The notes under the pieces: generated by a model
The model's input: the letters and a program-made list of their open reading frames with translations, nothing else
The model's database searches: none
Told to the model about the DNA's origin: nothing
In this document: positions 27,219 to 34,352 of the stretch, piece after piece
Position numbering within the stretch: position 1 is the first letter of the stretch
Layout of the letters: the number at the start of each line of letters is the position of its first letter
From: CAZSAT01 sp964604675
GTDB taxonomy: Bacteria > Myxococcota_A > UBA796 > CAJQPC01
Assembly: GCA_964604675.1 (NCBI GenBank)
Contig: CAZSAT010000017.1
Location: forward strand, 1 to 64,000
DNA: 64,000 nucleotides
Reading direction: 5' to 3'
Program-made: the position numbers and the translations under genes

Positions 27219-28666
27219 GCGAGGCTCGCGCGCAGGGCGACCTTGTCGATCTTGCCCGAGCCGGTCCTGGGGAGCTTGCCGATCACCGCGATGCGCTTCG
27301 GGCGCTTGTAGCGGGCCAGGCGACCGTCCAGGAAGCGCGCCAGCTCGTCGGGCGTGACCCGAACGCTCGGCCGCGTCTCGACCCAGGCGTGGCCGACCTC
27401 ACCCCAGCGCGCGTCCGGCACACCGAGCACCGCGACCTGCGCCACCCCAGGGTGGTCGCCCAGCGCGGCCTCGACCTCGGCCGGGTACACGTTCTCGCCG
27501 CCCGAGATGAACATCTCCTTGGCGCGACCGCGCACGTAGAAGAAGCCTTCGGCGTCGGCGCTCAGCAGGTCGCCGGTGCGGAACCAGTCGCCGTCCATCG
27601 CCGCCGCGAAGGCGTCGGCACGCTTCCAGTAGCCACCGCACACCACGTCCCCGCGAAGCTGCAGCTCGCCCGTCTCGCCGGGAGCGCACGCCGACCCCTT
27701 CGCCACGAGCCGCGCGTCGAGCTGGCGCAGGGGCCGGCCGACGCTGCCCAGCTTGTCGAGCAGCCGATCGGCGGGCAGCGAGAAGCAGTTGGGGCCCACC
27801 TCGGTCAGGCCGAAGCCCTGTCGAAGGGGCACGCCACGAGCGAGGTACCGCTCGAGCAAGGGCAGGGGAAGCGGCGCACCACCACAGAGAGCGTCGCGCA
27901 CCCCGGACAGATCCGTGTGCGCGAAGTCCGGATGGTCCGCGAGCATCTGGAAGATGGTCGGCACGCCCATCAGGTGGGTGACCCGCTCGGGGCCGAGCAA
28001 GGACAAGGCCTGCTGCGGGTCGAAGCTGCGCGTGAGCACCACCCGGCCGCCGCGCCAGAACACGGGCGTGGACAAGCAGTTCATGCCGCCGGTGTGGAAG
28101 AGCGGCGTCAGCGTCAACGCGACCGACGCCCGCCTCAGGTCGCAGGCCTCGCCGGTGTTCCGGGCGTTCGCGAGGATCTGCCCGTGGGTGAGCAGCGCCC
28201 CCTTGGGCCGCCCGGAGCTTCCGCTGGTGTAGAGCACGAGCCAGGGGTCGGCGGCGGCGACGGAGGCGGCGGGCTCCCGGTCCACGGGGCCAGGGCCCGC
28301 GTCCAGGTCGATGGCCCCGTCACCGAGCAGCGCCAGCGTGCTCCCCTCCCCAAGCCGCACCCGCGGCTCGAGGTCCGCAAGCTGCCACGCCAGCTCGGCT
28401 TCCGCCAGCCGCCAGTTCAGCGGCGCGAGCATGGCCCCGAGGTGCGCGCAGGCGAAGAGCAGGGCGAAGGTCTCGCCGCGGTTGCCCGCCAGCACGGCCA
28501 CTCGGTCGCCCGCGACCACGCCGCGCGCCCGCAGCAGGCCCGCCCATCCGAGCGCCTCGGCATGGAGCTGGGACCACGTCCACCGGCGGGCGGCGTCGAC
28601 ATCGAAGAGCGCCTCCGCGTCGGGGCGGGAGCGCGCAGGTGCGGCGAGCCAGCGCTGGGTGTTCAC
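27215..28666 (-). CDS. AMP-forming acyl-CoA synthetase
   Basis: A 483-residue ANL-superfamily enzyme that activates a carboxylic acid with ATP and CoA. Motifs: P-loop LYTSGSSGRPKGALLTHG, LTLTPLFHTGGMN, GFGLTEVGPN, DWFRTGDLLSADAEGFFYVRGRAKEMFISGGENVYPAEVE, and the catalytic Lys in RTGSGKIDKVALR. It is slightly shorter than usual (500-560). The GTG start overlaps the phaC stop as GTGA. In this operon it most likely supplies (hydroxy)acyl-CoA to the PHA synthases from free acids. The specific chain length cannot be read. Confidence 0.92.
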   Translation of the reverse strand: MNTQRWLAAPARSRPDAEALFDVDAARRWTWSQLHAEALGWAGLLRARGVVAGDRVAVLAGNRGETFALLFACAHLGAMLAPLNWRLAEAELAWQLADLEPRVRLGEGSTLALLGDGAIDLDAGPGPVDREPAASVAAADPWLVLYTSGSSGRPKGALLTHGQILANARNTGEACDLRRASVALTLTPLFHTGGMNCLSTPVFWRGGRVVLTRSFDPQQALSLLGPERVTHLMGVPTIFQMLADHPDFAHTDLSGVRDALCGGAPLPLPLLERYLARGVPLRQGFGLTEVGPNCFSLPADRLLDKLGSVGRPLRQLDARLVAKGSACAPGETGELQLRGDVVCGGYWKRADAFAAAMDGDWFRTGDLLSADAEGFFYVRGRAKEMFISGGENVYPAEVEAALGDHPGVAQVAVLGVPDARWGEVGHAWVETRPSVRVTPDELARFLDGRLARYKRPKRIAVIGKLPRTGSGKIDKVALRASLA

Positions 28667-29721
28667 GACGTGCTCCAGGCACGAAAGGTCGTATCCAGCA
28701 GCGGGTAGAAGATCCGCGGCCCCGCGCTTCCGACCACGACTCCGATGTGCCCGGTCGGCAACACGCTGACCTGGGCAGGGCCGCCGACGTGATCCGCCAG
28801 GGCGGTGCAGGAGGGCGCGGGCGAGATGAAGTCGCGCTCGGCGGCGACCACGTGGACCGGGCAGCGGATCGCCCCGAGGTCGACGCGCTCGCCCCGAAGC
28901 TCCCAGGAGCCGTCGACGAGGGCATCGTCCTGGTAGCCACGTCCGATCAGCTCCCGGGCAAAGGCTCCGGGCATGGGCACGTTCTCGTCCAGCCAACGCT
29001 CCCGCGCCAGGGTCCGGGTGAGCTGGCGAGGGTGGGCCGACGCCCGGGCGATGGCTCGGTACTTGGTGACGTTCCCGACGGGGTCGAGCAGCTTGAAGGC
29101 GGCCTTCATCACGTCCACGGGCAACAAGCCGTCCCCGTCGATCGCCGCGTCCACGTCGAGGTGCTGGACGAGCGTGCGGAAGCGTCCGCCCTGGGCGAAC
29201 TGCACGGGTGCATTCAGCGTGACGAGGCCGGCCACCACGTCCGGACGCAGGGCGGCGAGCATCGTCGCCAGGGTGCCCCCTTGGCAGTACCCGAGCACGA
29301 AGACCCGCTCGCTGCCCGCGTGGCGCGCGGCCCGGCGAAGCGCGCGGTCGAGCAGCTCCAGCACCACGTACGCCACGTCCTCGGAAGCGTCCTCCGGCCC
29401 CGGCGTGCCCCAGTCGACCAGGTAGGTGGGCCACCCGGCCGACGCGAGGGCCGCGACGAGGGAGCGATCGGGCTCCAGGTCGCAGATGGCCGCCTGGTTG
29501 ATGAGGCTCGGCACGACCACGACGGGGGTGCGGTGCTTCGCCCCTCCGTAGGCGCGCAGCGCGAGCTTGTCCTGGCGGTGGACCACCGTGTGCGGCGACT
29601 GACCGATCGGGGGTCGCGGCAGCTGGGCCAGCAACAGCCCGTGTCGGATCTCGGCGACCTCCTTGCCCGCGAGCGGAGGAAGCGCCCCGACCAGTGCCTC
29701 CACGGCGTCGGCGGTCAACAC
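28663..29721 (-). CDS. phaC: Class III-type polyhydroxyalkanoate synthase, PhaC paralogue 2
   Basis: A 352-residue protein that polymerises (R)-3-hydroxyacyl-CoA. It has alpha/beta hydrolase fold with lipase-like box LGYCQGG (catalytic Cys ~146), catalytic Asp in AAERDFISP and His in PTGHIGVV. The entry motif VHRQDKLALRAY and VPSLINQAAICDL are class III features. Length matches class III PhaC, which needs a PhaE partner. Several starts are possible: GTG 29727, GTG 29721 and TTG 29718, the last overlapping the upstream stop as TTGA; 29721 is chosen. It is the second of two tandem phaC genes. Confidence 0.92.
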   Translation of the reverse strand: MLTADAVEALVGALPPLAGKEVAEIRHGLLLAQLPRPPIGQSPHTVVHRQDKLALRAYGGAKHRTPVVVVPSLINQAAICDLEPDRSLVAALASAGWPTYLVDWGTPGPEDASEDVAYVVLELLDRALRRAARHAGSERVFVLGYCQGGTLATMLAALRPDVVAGLVTLNAPVQFAQGGRFRTLVQHLDVDAAIDGDGLLPVDVMKAAFKLLDPVGNVTKYRAIARASAHPRQLTRTLARERWLDENVPMPGAFARELIGRGYQDDALVDGSWELRGERVDLGAIRCPVHVVAAERDFISPAPSCTALADHVGGPAQVSVLPTGHIGVVVGSAGPRIFYPLLDTTFRAWSTS

Positions 29722-30713
29722 GACCACGCGTCCAGAGCCGCCGGGAGACCCCGCCCGAGGCAGACCCCCACGTGCCCGCCCGGCAACACCCGGGTGTCGA
29801 CCCGACCTCCCCACACCGCCGCCAACCCGAAGGCCGCCTCGGGGGGGCAGATGTGGTCGCGCGACGCGGCGAGCACCAGCACGTCCACCTCCCCTCTCCC
29901 GAGGTCCACGGGCACACCACCGAGGGTCCAGCCCCCGGTCATCAGGCGGTTCTCGAAGTAGCACCGGCGGACGTACTCGCGGTAGGCCTCGCCCGCAAAG
30001 TCGATGTTGTCGCCGTTCCACCGCTCGACGGCGGCCCAGGTATCCCTGAAACCCGGGTGCTCGATCCGGTCCCAGAGGCTCTTGACGCGTTGGAGCTGCC
30101 CCATGGGCCGGAGCCAGGCAAAGCTCGAGCGCATCAAGGCACTCGGGAAGTTCCCGAAGCCATCGACCGCGGCATCGAGCGGGAAGTGCTCCGGGGTGGC
30201 CCACACCGCCAGGCGGCCCGAGGCGTGGAAGTCGATCGGGGTGCACAACAGAGCCAGCTTGCGCAGGCCGACCGGACGGCTGGCCGCGAAGAGCGTGAGG
30301 AAGCTGCCTCCGACGCAGTACCCGAGCGCATCGAGGGCTTCCGCGCCCTGGGCGCGTGCATGCCGCCGTGCGCGGTCCCACGCCCGAGCGAGCACGCCGT
30401 GCACGAGCTCGGCCAGCGTGACCTCGGCGTCTTCCGGCCGGGGCGCGCCCCAGTCCAGCAGGTAGACCGGCGTGCCACCATCGACCAGCGAACGGAGGAC
30501 GCTCCGGTCCGGGAGCAGATCGAACACGGTCCAGGTGTTGATGAGCGGCATGCTCACGAAGACCGGCGTGCGGGTGGCCTCGACGGGCGCGAAGTGCAGC
30601 AACCGGGCCTTGTTCTGGCGGTGCAGCACCGTGTGCGGAGCCTGCCCGACGGGGGCCCGGCGGACGGGATCGCTGGCCAGGAAGCGGGACACCTGGGCCG
30701 CGCGCTGGACCAT
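29715..30713 (-). CDS. phaC: Class III-type polyhydroxyalkanoate synthase, PhaC paralogue 1
   Basis: A 332-residue PhaC with the nucleophile box LGYCVGG (catalytic Cys ~133), Asp in AASRDHICPP and His in PGGHVGVC, and the same HTVLHRQNKARLLHF entry motif as its neighbour. The triad is complete, so this is not an obviously inactive copy. It is shorter than paralogue 2 at the N-terminus. The ATG at 30713 overlaps the phaE stop as TGATG. Together with phaE and paralogue 2 it may form a hetero-oligomeric synthase. Confidence 0.92.
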   Translation of the reverse strand: MVQRAAQVSRFLASDPVRRAPVGQAPHTVLHRQNKARLLHFAPVEATRTPVFVSMPLINTWTVFDLLPDRSVLRSLVDGGTPVYLLDWGAPRPEDAEVTLAELVHGVLARAWDRARRHARAQGAEALDALGYCVGGSFLTLFAASRPVGLRKLALLCTPIDFHASGRLAVWATPEHFPLDAAVDGFGNFPSALMRSSFAWLRPMGQLQRVKSLWDRIEHPGFRDTWAAVERWNGDNIDFAGEAYREYVRRCYFENRLMTGGWTLGGVPVDLGRGEVDVLVLAASRDHICPPEAAFGLAAVWGGRVDTRVLPGGHVGVCLGRGLPAALDAWSC

Positions 30714-31198
30714 CAGGAGCCCTTGGTGGCGCGCTTGGCCGCTGGCTTCTTCTTCTTCGTCGGCGCGGCGAGCCGCGCCTCGAGCCCGGCCAGCCGGTCG
30801 CTCATCGCCGCGAGCTGTTCCCGCGCTTCCAAGCGCGCTTCCGCGGCCTCGACGCGCGCTTGCACGGCGTCCTTCTCGGCCGCGACGAGCTGGTCGCCGA
30901 GCTTCAGGAGGGTGTCCTCCATCGACAGGAGCTTGTCCTCCAACAGCGACGCGACGCGCAGCACGCGGGTCAGGTCGCCGCGGGTGGGCAGGTGCATCTT
31001 CTGGAGCGTGTCGTCCACCGCCTCCTCGTAGGCGCCGCGCCCACGCGCCATCCCTTCGAGGTTCTTGCCCATGGCTTGGAGGAACGGAGGCGACTCGAGC
31101 ACCTCGTCCCACCAGCCGGTCATCGACTGCTCCCACTGCTTGTAGAAGCCACTGGACAGCTCCTCGAGCTCACCGAAGAGGTCGTTCTTCTCGGCCAT
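30713..31198 (-). CDS. phaE: PHA synthase subunit PhaE-like protein
   Basis: A 161-residue, strongly helical protein. The N-terminal half (FYKQWEQSMTGWWDEVLE; LQKMHLPTRGDLTRVLRVASLLEDKL) matches the C-terminal conserved part of PhaE (LPTRxDL followed by a coiled coil). The rest is an Ala/Glu/Arg coiled coil with a Lys-rich tail (PTKKKKPAAKRATKG) that could bind granule or DNA surfaces. It is much shorter than typical PhaE (~350 residues), so it is a compact variant. A good ribosome site (AGGAGC) lies 5-6 bases before the ATG. It directly precedes the two phaC genes. Confidence 0.8.
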   Translation of the reverse strand: MAEKNDLFGELEELSSGFYKQWEQSMTGWWDEVLESPPFLQAMGKNLEGMARGRGAYEEAVDDTLQKMHLPTRGDLTRVLRVASLLEDKLLSMEDTLLKLGDQLVAAEKDAVQARVEAAEARLEAREQLAAMSDRLAGLEARLAAPTKKKKPAAKRATKGS

Positions 31199-31222
31199 GC
31201 CTGCTCCTGTGATGCTGGGGCG

Positions 31223-31252
31223 GCCCGGTCCCCGGGGGGACGGGGACCGGGC
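31223..31252 (-). terminator. Perfect 12-bp stem hairpin between phasin and phaE (attenuator or mRNA stabiliser)
   Basis: Arms 31223-31234 and 31241-31252 are exactly complementary (12 G/C-rich base pairs) around a 6-base loop. The hairpin lies on the minus-strand transcript after the phasin stop and before phaE. No U-tract follows on that strand, so it is better read as a partial terminator or 3'-end stabiliser, giving more phasin than synthase, than as a full intrinsic terminator. Confidence 0.6.
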
Positions 31253-31264
31253 TCCCGGAAGACC

Positions 31265-31462
31265 TCAGTCCGTCTCGGGGGCGATGGCCGCCAGGGCGTC
31301 CTGCTGAGCGTCGACGGCCAGGGCGACGCCCTGTTCGAGCGCGGCCACGGCCGTGCGGACGTTGCCGAGCTGCCAGTCGACCAGCTTCTGCTGGGTGCTC
31401 AGGGCGAGGGTGACCTGCTCGTGCGCGAGCTTCCGTGCCGACGACAAGGTGGTGGGGAACAT
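31265..31462 (-). CDS. phaP: Small phasin-like protein
   Basis: A 65-residue amphipathic helical protein (MFPTTLSSARKLAHEQVTLA, then VDWQLGNVRTAVAALEQGVALAVDAQ). It has the length-independent character of phasins, which coat PHA granules: alternating small hydrophobic and charged residues, no Cys, Ala/Gln/Val-rich. The ATG at 31462 is chosen over the longer start at 31498 because GGAGAG lies just before it. It has its own promoter and is separated from phaE by a strong hairpin, both fitting a highly expressed granule coat protein. The phasin assignment rests on context plus composition. Confidence 0.65.
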   Translation of the reverse strand: MFPTTLSSARKLAHEQVTLALSTQQKLVDWQLGNVRTAVAALEQGVALAVDAQQDALAAIAPETD

Positions 31463-31509
31463 GATCTCTCCGGTGTCTGCCGGTGGGTTCCTCCCCACCT
31501 GGCACCTGC

Positions 31510-31538
31510 AAGGTAGGAGCCGTGCTGCGATGCGTCAA
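31510..31538 (-). promoter_or_regulatory. Sigma-70-like promoter of the phasin-phaE-phaC operon
   Basis: On the minus strand, TTGACG (31533-31538) is separated by exactly 17 bases from TACCTT (31510-31515). This gives a start about 40 bases before the phasin ATG. It is the best promoter match seen in the window. Confidence 0.6.
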
Positions 31539-31551
31539 GGATCTTTTTTGC

Positions 31552-31559
31552 GTTGCAAC
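31552..31559. promoter_or_regulatory. GTTGCAAC palindrome, candidate PhaR operator
   Basis: A perfect 8-base palindrome immediately upstream of the phasin -35 box, between the divergent phasin and phaR genes. TGC-containing repeats around it (TTTGCGTTGCAA; CTGCAAGG at 31506-31513) recall the TGC-rich sites bound by PhaR repressors in other bacteria. Assignment is inference. Confidence 0.4.
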
Positions 31560-31600
31560 ATTCCTGGGCGACCAGGGCCCCGACGCGGTAGGTCCAGACC

Positions 31601-32071
31601 ATGCGGATCATCAAGAAGTACAGCAACCGCCGGCTCTACGACACGAGCGCGAGCGCCTACCTGAACCTCGAAGAGCTCGCCGCGCTCATCCGTGGGGGCG
31701 AGGAGATCGAGGTGGTCGACGCATCGAATGGCGAAGACCTCACACGGGCCGTGTTGTTGCAGGTCGTGCTCGAGGTCCAGGGCGCCCGGGACCTGCTCCC
31801 CGTCGGCCTGCTGCATCGCCTGATCCGCTTCCACGGGGATCACCCGATGCAGAAGCTGGCCACCCGGCAGCTGGGAGCCGGCCTGGAGCTGCTCGACGCC
31901 CAGCTCCGTCAGGTGGAGCGCAGCGTGCCGTGGGCCAGTGCCGCGCGGCCAGACGTCGCGCCCGAGCCCGCCGCGCGAGCGGAACCGCCAGCACAGGCCA
32001 GCGAGGCCGGCGAGGAGCTCGACGCGCTGCGCGACCGGTTGGCGGCGCTCGAGGAGCGACTGAAGCGCTGA
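31601..32071 (+). CDS. phaR: PHA accumulation regulator PhaR
   Basis: A 156-residue protein. Residues 1-62 form the PhaR DNA-binding domain (IIKKYSNRRLYDTSASAYLNLEEL with VVDASNGEDLTRAVLLQVVLE). A PHB accumulation-regulatory region follows (LIRFHGDHPMQKL), then an Ala/Pro/Glu-rich C-terminal coiled coil. PhaR represses phasin genes and binds nascent PHA granules, which relieves repression. It is divergent from the phasin operon, the classical arrangement. GGTAGG lies ~10 bases before the ATG. Confidence 0.95.
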   Translation: MRIIKKYSNRRLYDTSASAYLNLEELAALIRGGEEIEVVDASNGEDLTRAVLLQVVLEVQGARDLLPVGLLHRLIRFHGDHPMQKLATRQLGAGLELLDAQLRQVERSVPWASAARPDVAPEPAARAEPPAQASEAGEELDALRDRLAALEERLKR

Positions 32072-32075
32072 GGGG

Positions 32076-32948
32076 TCAGGCGAGGGCGCGCTCACGCCGC
32101 TTCAGGCGCTCCAGGATCTGCCCCGCCAGCGCACGGTACTGCTCGGCGCCGCGAGAGCCCGGCTCGTGGGCGTAGATGTCACGACCCTCGAGCTGCGCAG
32201 CGGCGAGCGCGGAGCACACGCCGATCGCCTGCGGCAGGACCAGCTCCCCGAACGCGTCGTCCACCATCCCGAGCACGACCTCGTTCATCTTGCGCGTGCG
32301 GCCGTCGACCTTGGTCACCATCACGCCGGCCACCTGGAGCGCGTCGTTGAGGTCGTCCGCCACCGACCCGGCCGCGACGAGCAGGCCCTCCACCCCCGCG
32401 ACCGAGAGCGCCGAGGGGTTGCAAGGGATCAACACCGCGTCGCTCGCCACGAGGGCGTTGACCGTGAGCGTGCCGATGTTCGGCGGGCAGTCGAGCAGCA
32501 CCATGTCGTAGTGGGTTCGGGTGCGCTCCAGCGCCTTCTTCAGGGTGAGCTCCTTGCCGATCCGGGACGCGAGTCGGTCCTCGACCGTCATCAGCTCCGG
32601 GTCGCTCGGGGTGACGAACAGGCCCTCGATCGTGGTCGTCGCCACGATGTCGCCGACCTCCCGCCCCCGCTGTTCGATGAGGACATCACTCAACGCGCCG
32701 CCGCCGACCTCCACCTGCTCGCGCAGGGCCAGGTTCACGTGACCCTGGGGATCGAGGTCGACCACCAGCACCCGCAACCCGAAGTGCCGCGCCCACGCGG
32801 CCGCGAGCGACACACAGCTCGTGGTCTTGCCCACTCCGCCCTTCTGGGCCGCCACGGCGATGACGAGGCCGCTGTGTGCGCCCACCGGCAGGGTCTTCCG
32901 GCCCCGTCCGGAGGCCTTCCGGTTGTACGTCGACAAGCCGATCCGCAT
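32076..32948 (-). CDS. Orphan ParA/Soj-family ATPase
   Basis: A 290-residue P-loop ATPase with deviant Walker A KGGVGKTT (36-43), VVDLDPQGHVNLAL, Walker B-type MVLLDCPPNIGTLTVNAL and the ParA C-terminal region. A 26-residue basic N-terminal extension (RKASGRGRK) precedes the fold. No ParB gene or parS-like site was noticed nearby, so it is unlikely to be a plasmid partition pair. It converges on phaR, 4 bases away. Orphan ParA proteins position cargos such as chemoreceptor clusters, carboxysomes and storage granules; PHA granules are the obvious candidate here (inference). Confidence 0.85.
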   Translation of the reverse strand: MRIGLSTYNRKASGRGRKTLPVGAHSGLVIAVAAQKGGVGKTTSCVSLAAAWARHFGLRVLVVDLDPQGHVNLALREQVEVGGGALSDVLIEQRGREVGDIVATTTIEGLFVTPSDPELMTVEDRLASRIGKELTLKKALERTRTHYDMVLLDCPPNIGTLTVNALVASDAVLIPCNPSALSVAGVEGLLVAAGSVADDLNDALQVAGVMVTKVDGRTRKMNEVVLGMVDDAFGELVLPQAIGVCSALAAAQLEGRDIYAHEPGSRGAEQYRALAGQILERLKRRERALA

Positions 32949-32960
32949 GACAGTCCTCGC

Positions 32961-33001
32961 AATCTCTCACGGAGATTCTCACTGTGCTCTTGTCATGTCA
33001 A
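32961..33001 (-). promoter_or_regulatory. parA-like gene promoter with overlapping inverted repeat
   Basis: On the minus strand, consensus -35 TTGACA (32996-33001) is followed after 17 bases by a weak -10 GAATCT (32973-32978). The inverted repeat AATCTC / GAGATT (32961-32966 and 32972-32977, 5-base spacer) covers the -10 and start region, a position expected for autorepression. Confidence 0.45.
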
Positions 33002-33040
33002 GGCCACGCATGCCCTACCCTCTCCTCCTCGGAGGCCGAC

Positions 33041-34324
33041 ATGCTCGCTCTCACGGTGGTTCTCGCCTGTTCCGACTACGATCTGAAGGCCGACAACGAC
33101 GCGGCGGACACGGGCGAGGCCGAGCCGACGCCCGACGGCCTCGCTCCGGACATCGAGGTGTCGCCCCCCGCCCTGAGCCTCGACCCCACCGGCGTCGGCT
33201 GCGAGACCAGCGACCCCGTGACCATCACCAACGTCGGAAGCGCGACCCTCACCGTGTCGAGCGTGGAGCTCTCGGGCGACGCCGGCTTCGCCATCGAGGA
33301 CTGGAGCGGCACCTTGTCGCCGGAAGAGGAGGTCACGCTCGAGGTGGTGCTCGTGCCCACCGCAGAGCAGGCCCACACCGGCACCATCACGGTGAGCTCC
33401 AACGACCCGGACGAGGGCGTCGTGGAGGTGCCCGTCGACGGTGAAGGCTCCGGCGAGGGCGTGCAGACCGACAGCTACACCCAGAACGGGGCCGGCGAGG
33501 TCGACGTGCTCTTCGTGATCGACAACTCCGGCTCGATGACCACCCACCAGGAGAAGGTCGAGGACGAGCTCGCCAGCTTCTTCAACTGGTTCCAGACCCT
33601 CGCGCTCGACTACCACATCGGCGTGATCACCTCCGACATGGTCTGCACGGACCAGGCCGGTCGCCTGCAGGGCAGCCCGACCTACGTCACCAACGCCACG
33701 AGCAACGTCGAGAGCGAGCTGGCCGATGCCGTGTCGGTCGGCGAGAACGACTGCGGCGCCGAGTCGGGCCTCGGGGCCATGGAACAGGCCTTCACCGAAC
33801 CCCTGCTCAGCGGGCACAACGCCGGCTTCCTCCGTGACGACGCCTTCCTGAGCGTGGTGCTCCTCTCGGACGAGCCCGAGCAGTCCAGCCAGGACGCCCA
33901 GCACTACATCGACTTCCTGCTCGCGCTCAAGGGCGACAGCTACCTCCTGAGCGTGTCCGCCATCGTCGGCGACTACGGCAGCGGCTGCGACAACTGGTGC
34001 GGCTGGCTGAGCGTCGACGCCGACCCCGGCAACAAGTACATCGAGGTGCAGCAGGCCTACCCCGGCGTGTTCGAGAGCATCTGCGAGTGCAGCTTCGCCG
34101 AGAGCCTCGAGGACATCGGCTGGACCAGCGCCGGCTACCGCTCCACGTTCCCGCTCTCGCGCACGCCGAGCGACAGCTCTGCGATCACCGTCGAGGTGGA
34201 CGGCAGCTCCGCCAGCGGCTGGAGCTACGACAGCGCGGCGAACGCCGTCGAGTTCACGGCCGGCAACGAGCCCGACGCGTTCAGCGCCATCGACATCCAG
34301 TACCCGGTGGACGGCGGCTGCTGA
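33041..34324 (+). CDS. VWA lipoprotein with HYDIN/choice-of-anchor-D-type domain
   Basis: A 427-residue protein with signal MLALTVVLAC, nine residues before the lipidated Cys and no basic residue. A DTGEAEPTPD linker follows. An immunoglobulin-like domain (~45-140) has CETSDPVTITNVGSATLTVSSVEL and HTGTITVSSNDPD, typical of DUF1573/HYDIN-type modules. The VWA domain starts VDVLFVIDNSGSMTTHQEK (MIDAS) and includes YHIGVITSDMVC, SVVLLSDEPEQS and SAIVGDYGSGC. The C-terminal module (AITVEVDGSSASGWSYDSAANAVEF) is shared with the lipoprotein at 19115. CGGAGG lies 5 bases before the ATG. The role is probably extracellular binding or adhesion. Confidence 0.82.
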   Translation: MLALTVVLACSDYDLKADNDAADTGEAEPTPDGLAPDIEVSPPALSLDPTGVGCETSDPVTITNVGSATLTVSSVELSGDAGFAIEDWSGTLSPEEEVTLEVVLVPTAEQAHTGTITVSSNDPDEGVVEVPVDGEGSGEGVQTDSYTQNGAGEVDVLFVIDNSGSMTTHQEKVEDELASFFNWFQTLALDYHIGVITSDMVCTDQAGRLQGSPTYVTNATSNVESELADAVSVGENDCGAESGLGAMEQAFTEPLLSGHNAGFLRDDAFLSVVLLSDEPEQSSQDAQHYIDFLLALKGDSYLLSVSAIVGDYGSGCDNWCGWLSVDADPGNKYIEVQQAYPGVFESICECSFAESLEDIGWTSAGYRSTFPLSRTPSDSSAITVEVDGSSASGWSYDSAANAVEFTAGNEPDAFSAIDIQYPVDGGC

Positions 34325-34338
34325 AGGCTCGAGCGCAG

Positions 34339-34344
34339 GGTTAG
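34339..34344 (+). promoter_or_regulatory. GGTTAG element upstream of hemB
   Basis: GGTTAG on the plus strand, 8 bases before the hemB ATG. This is the plus-strand example showing that the element follows gene direction. No separate Shine-Dalgarno is needed if the message is leaderless. Confidence 0.4.
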
Positions 34345-34352
34345 GAGCCCGC

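Noticed and set aside
32076..32948. Plasmid-type parAB partition locus
   Set aside because: No ParB gene, no repeated parS-like sites and no replication gene nearby.
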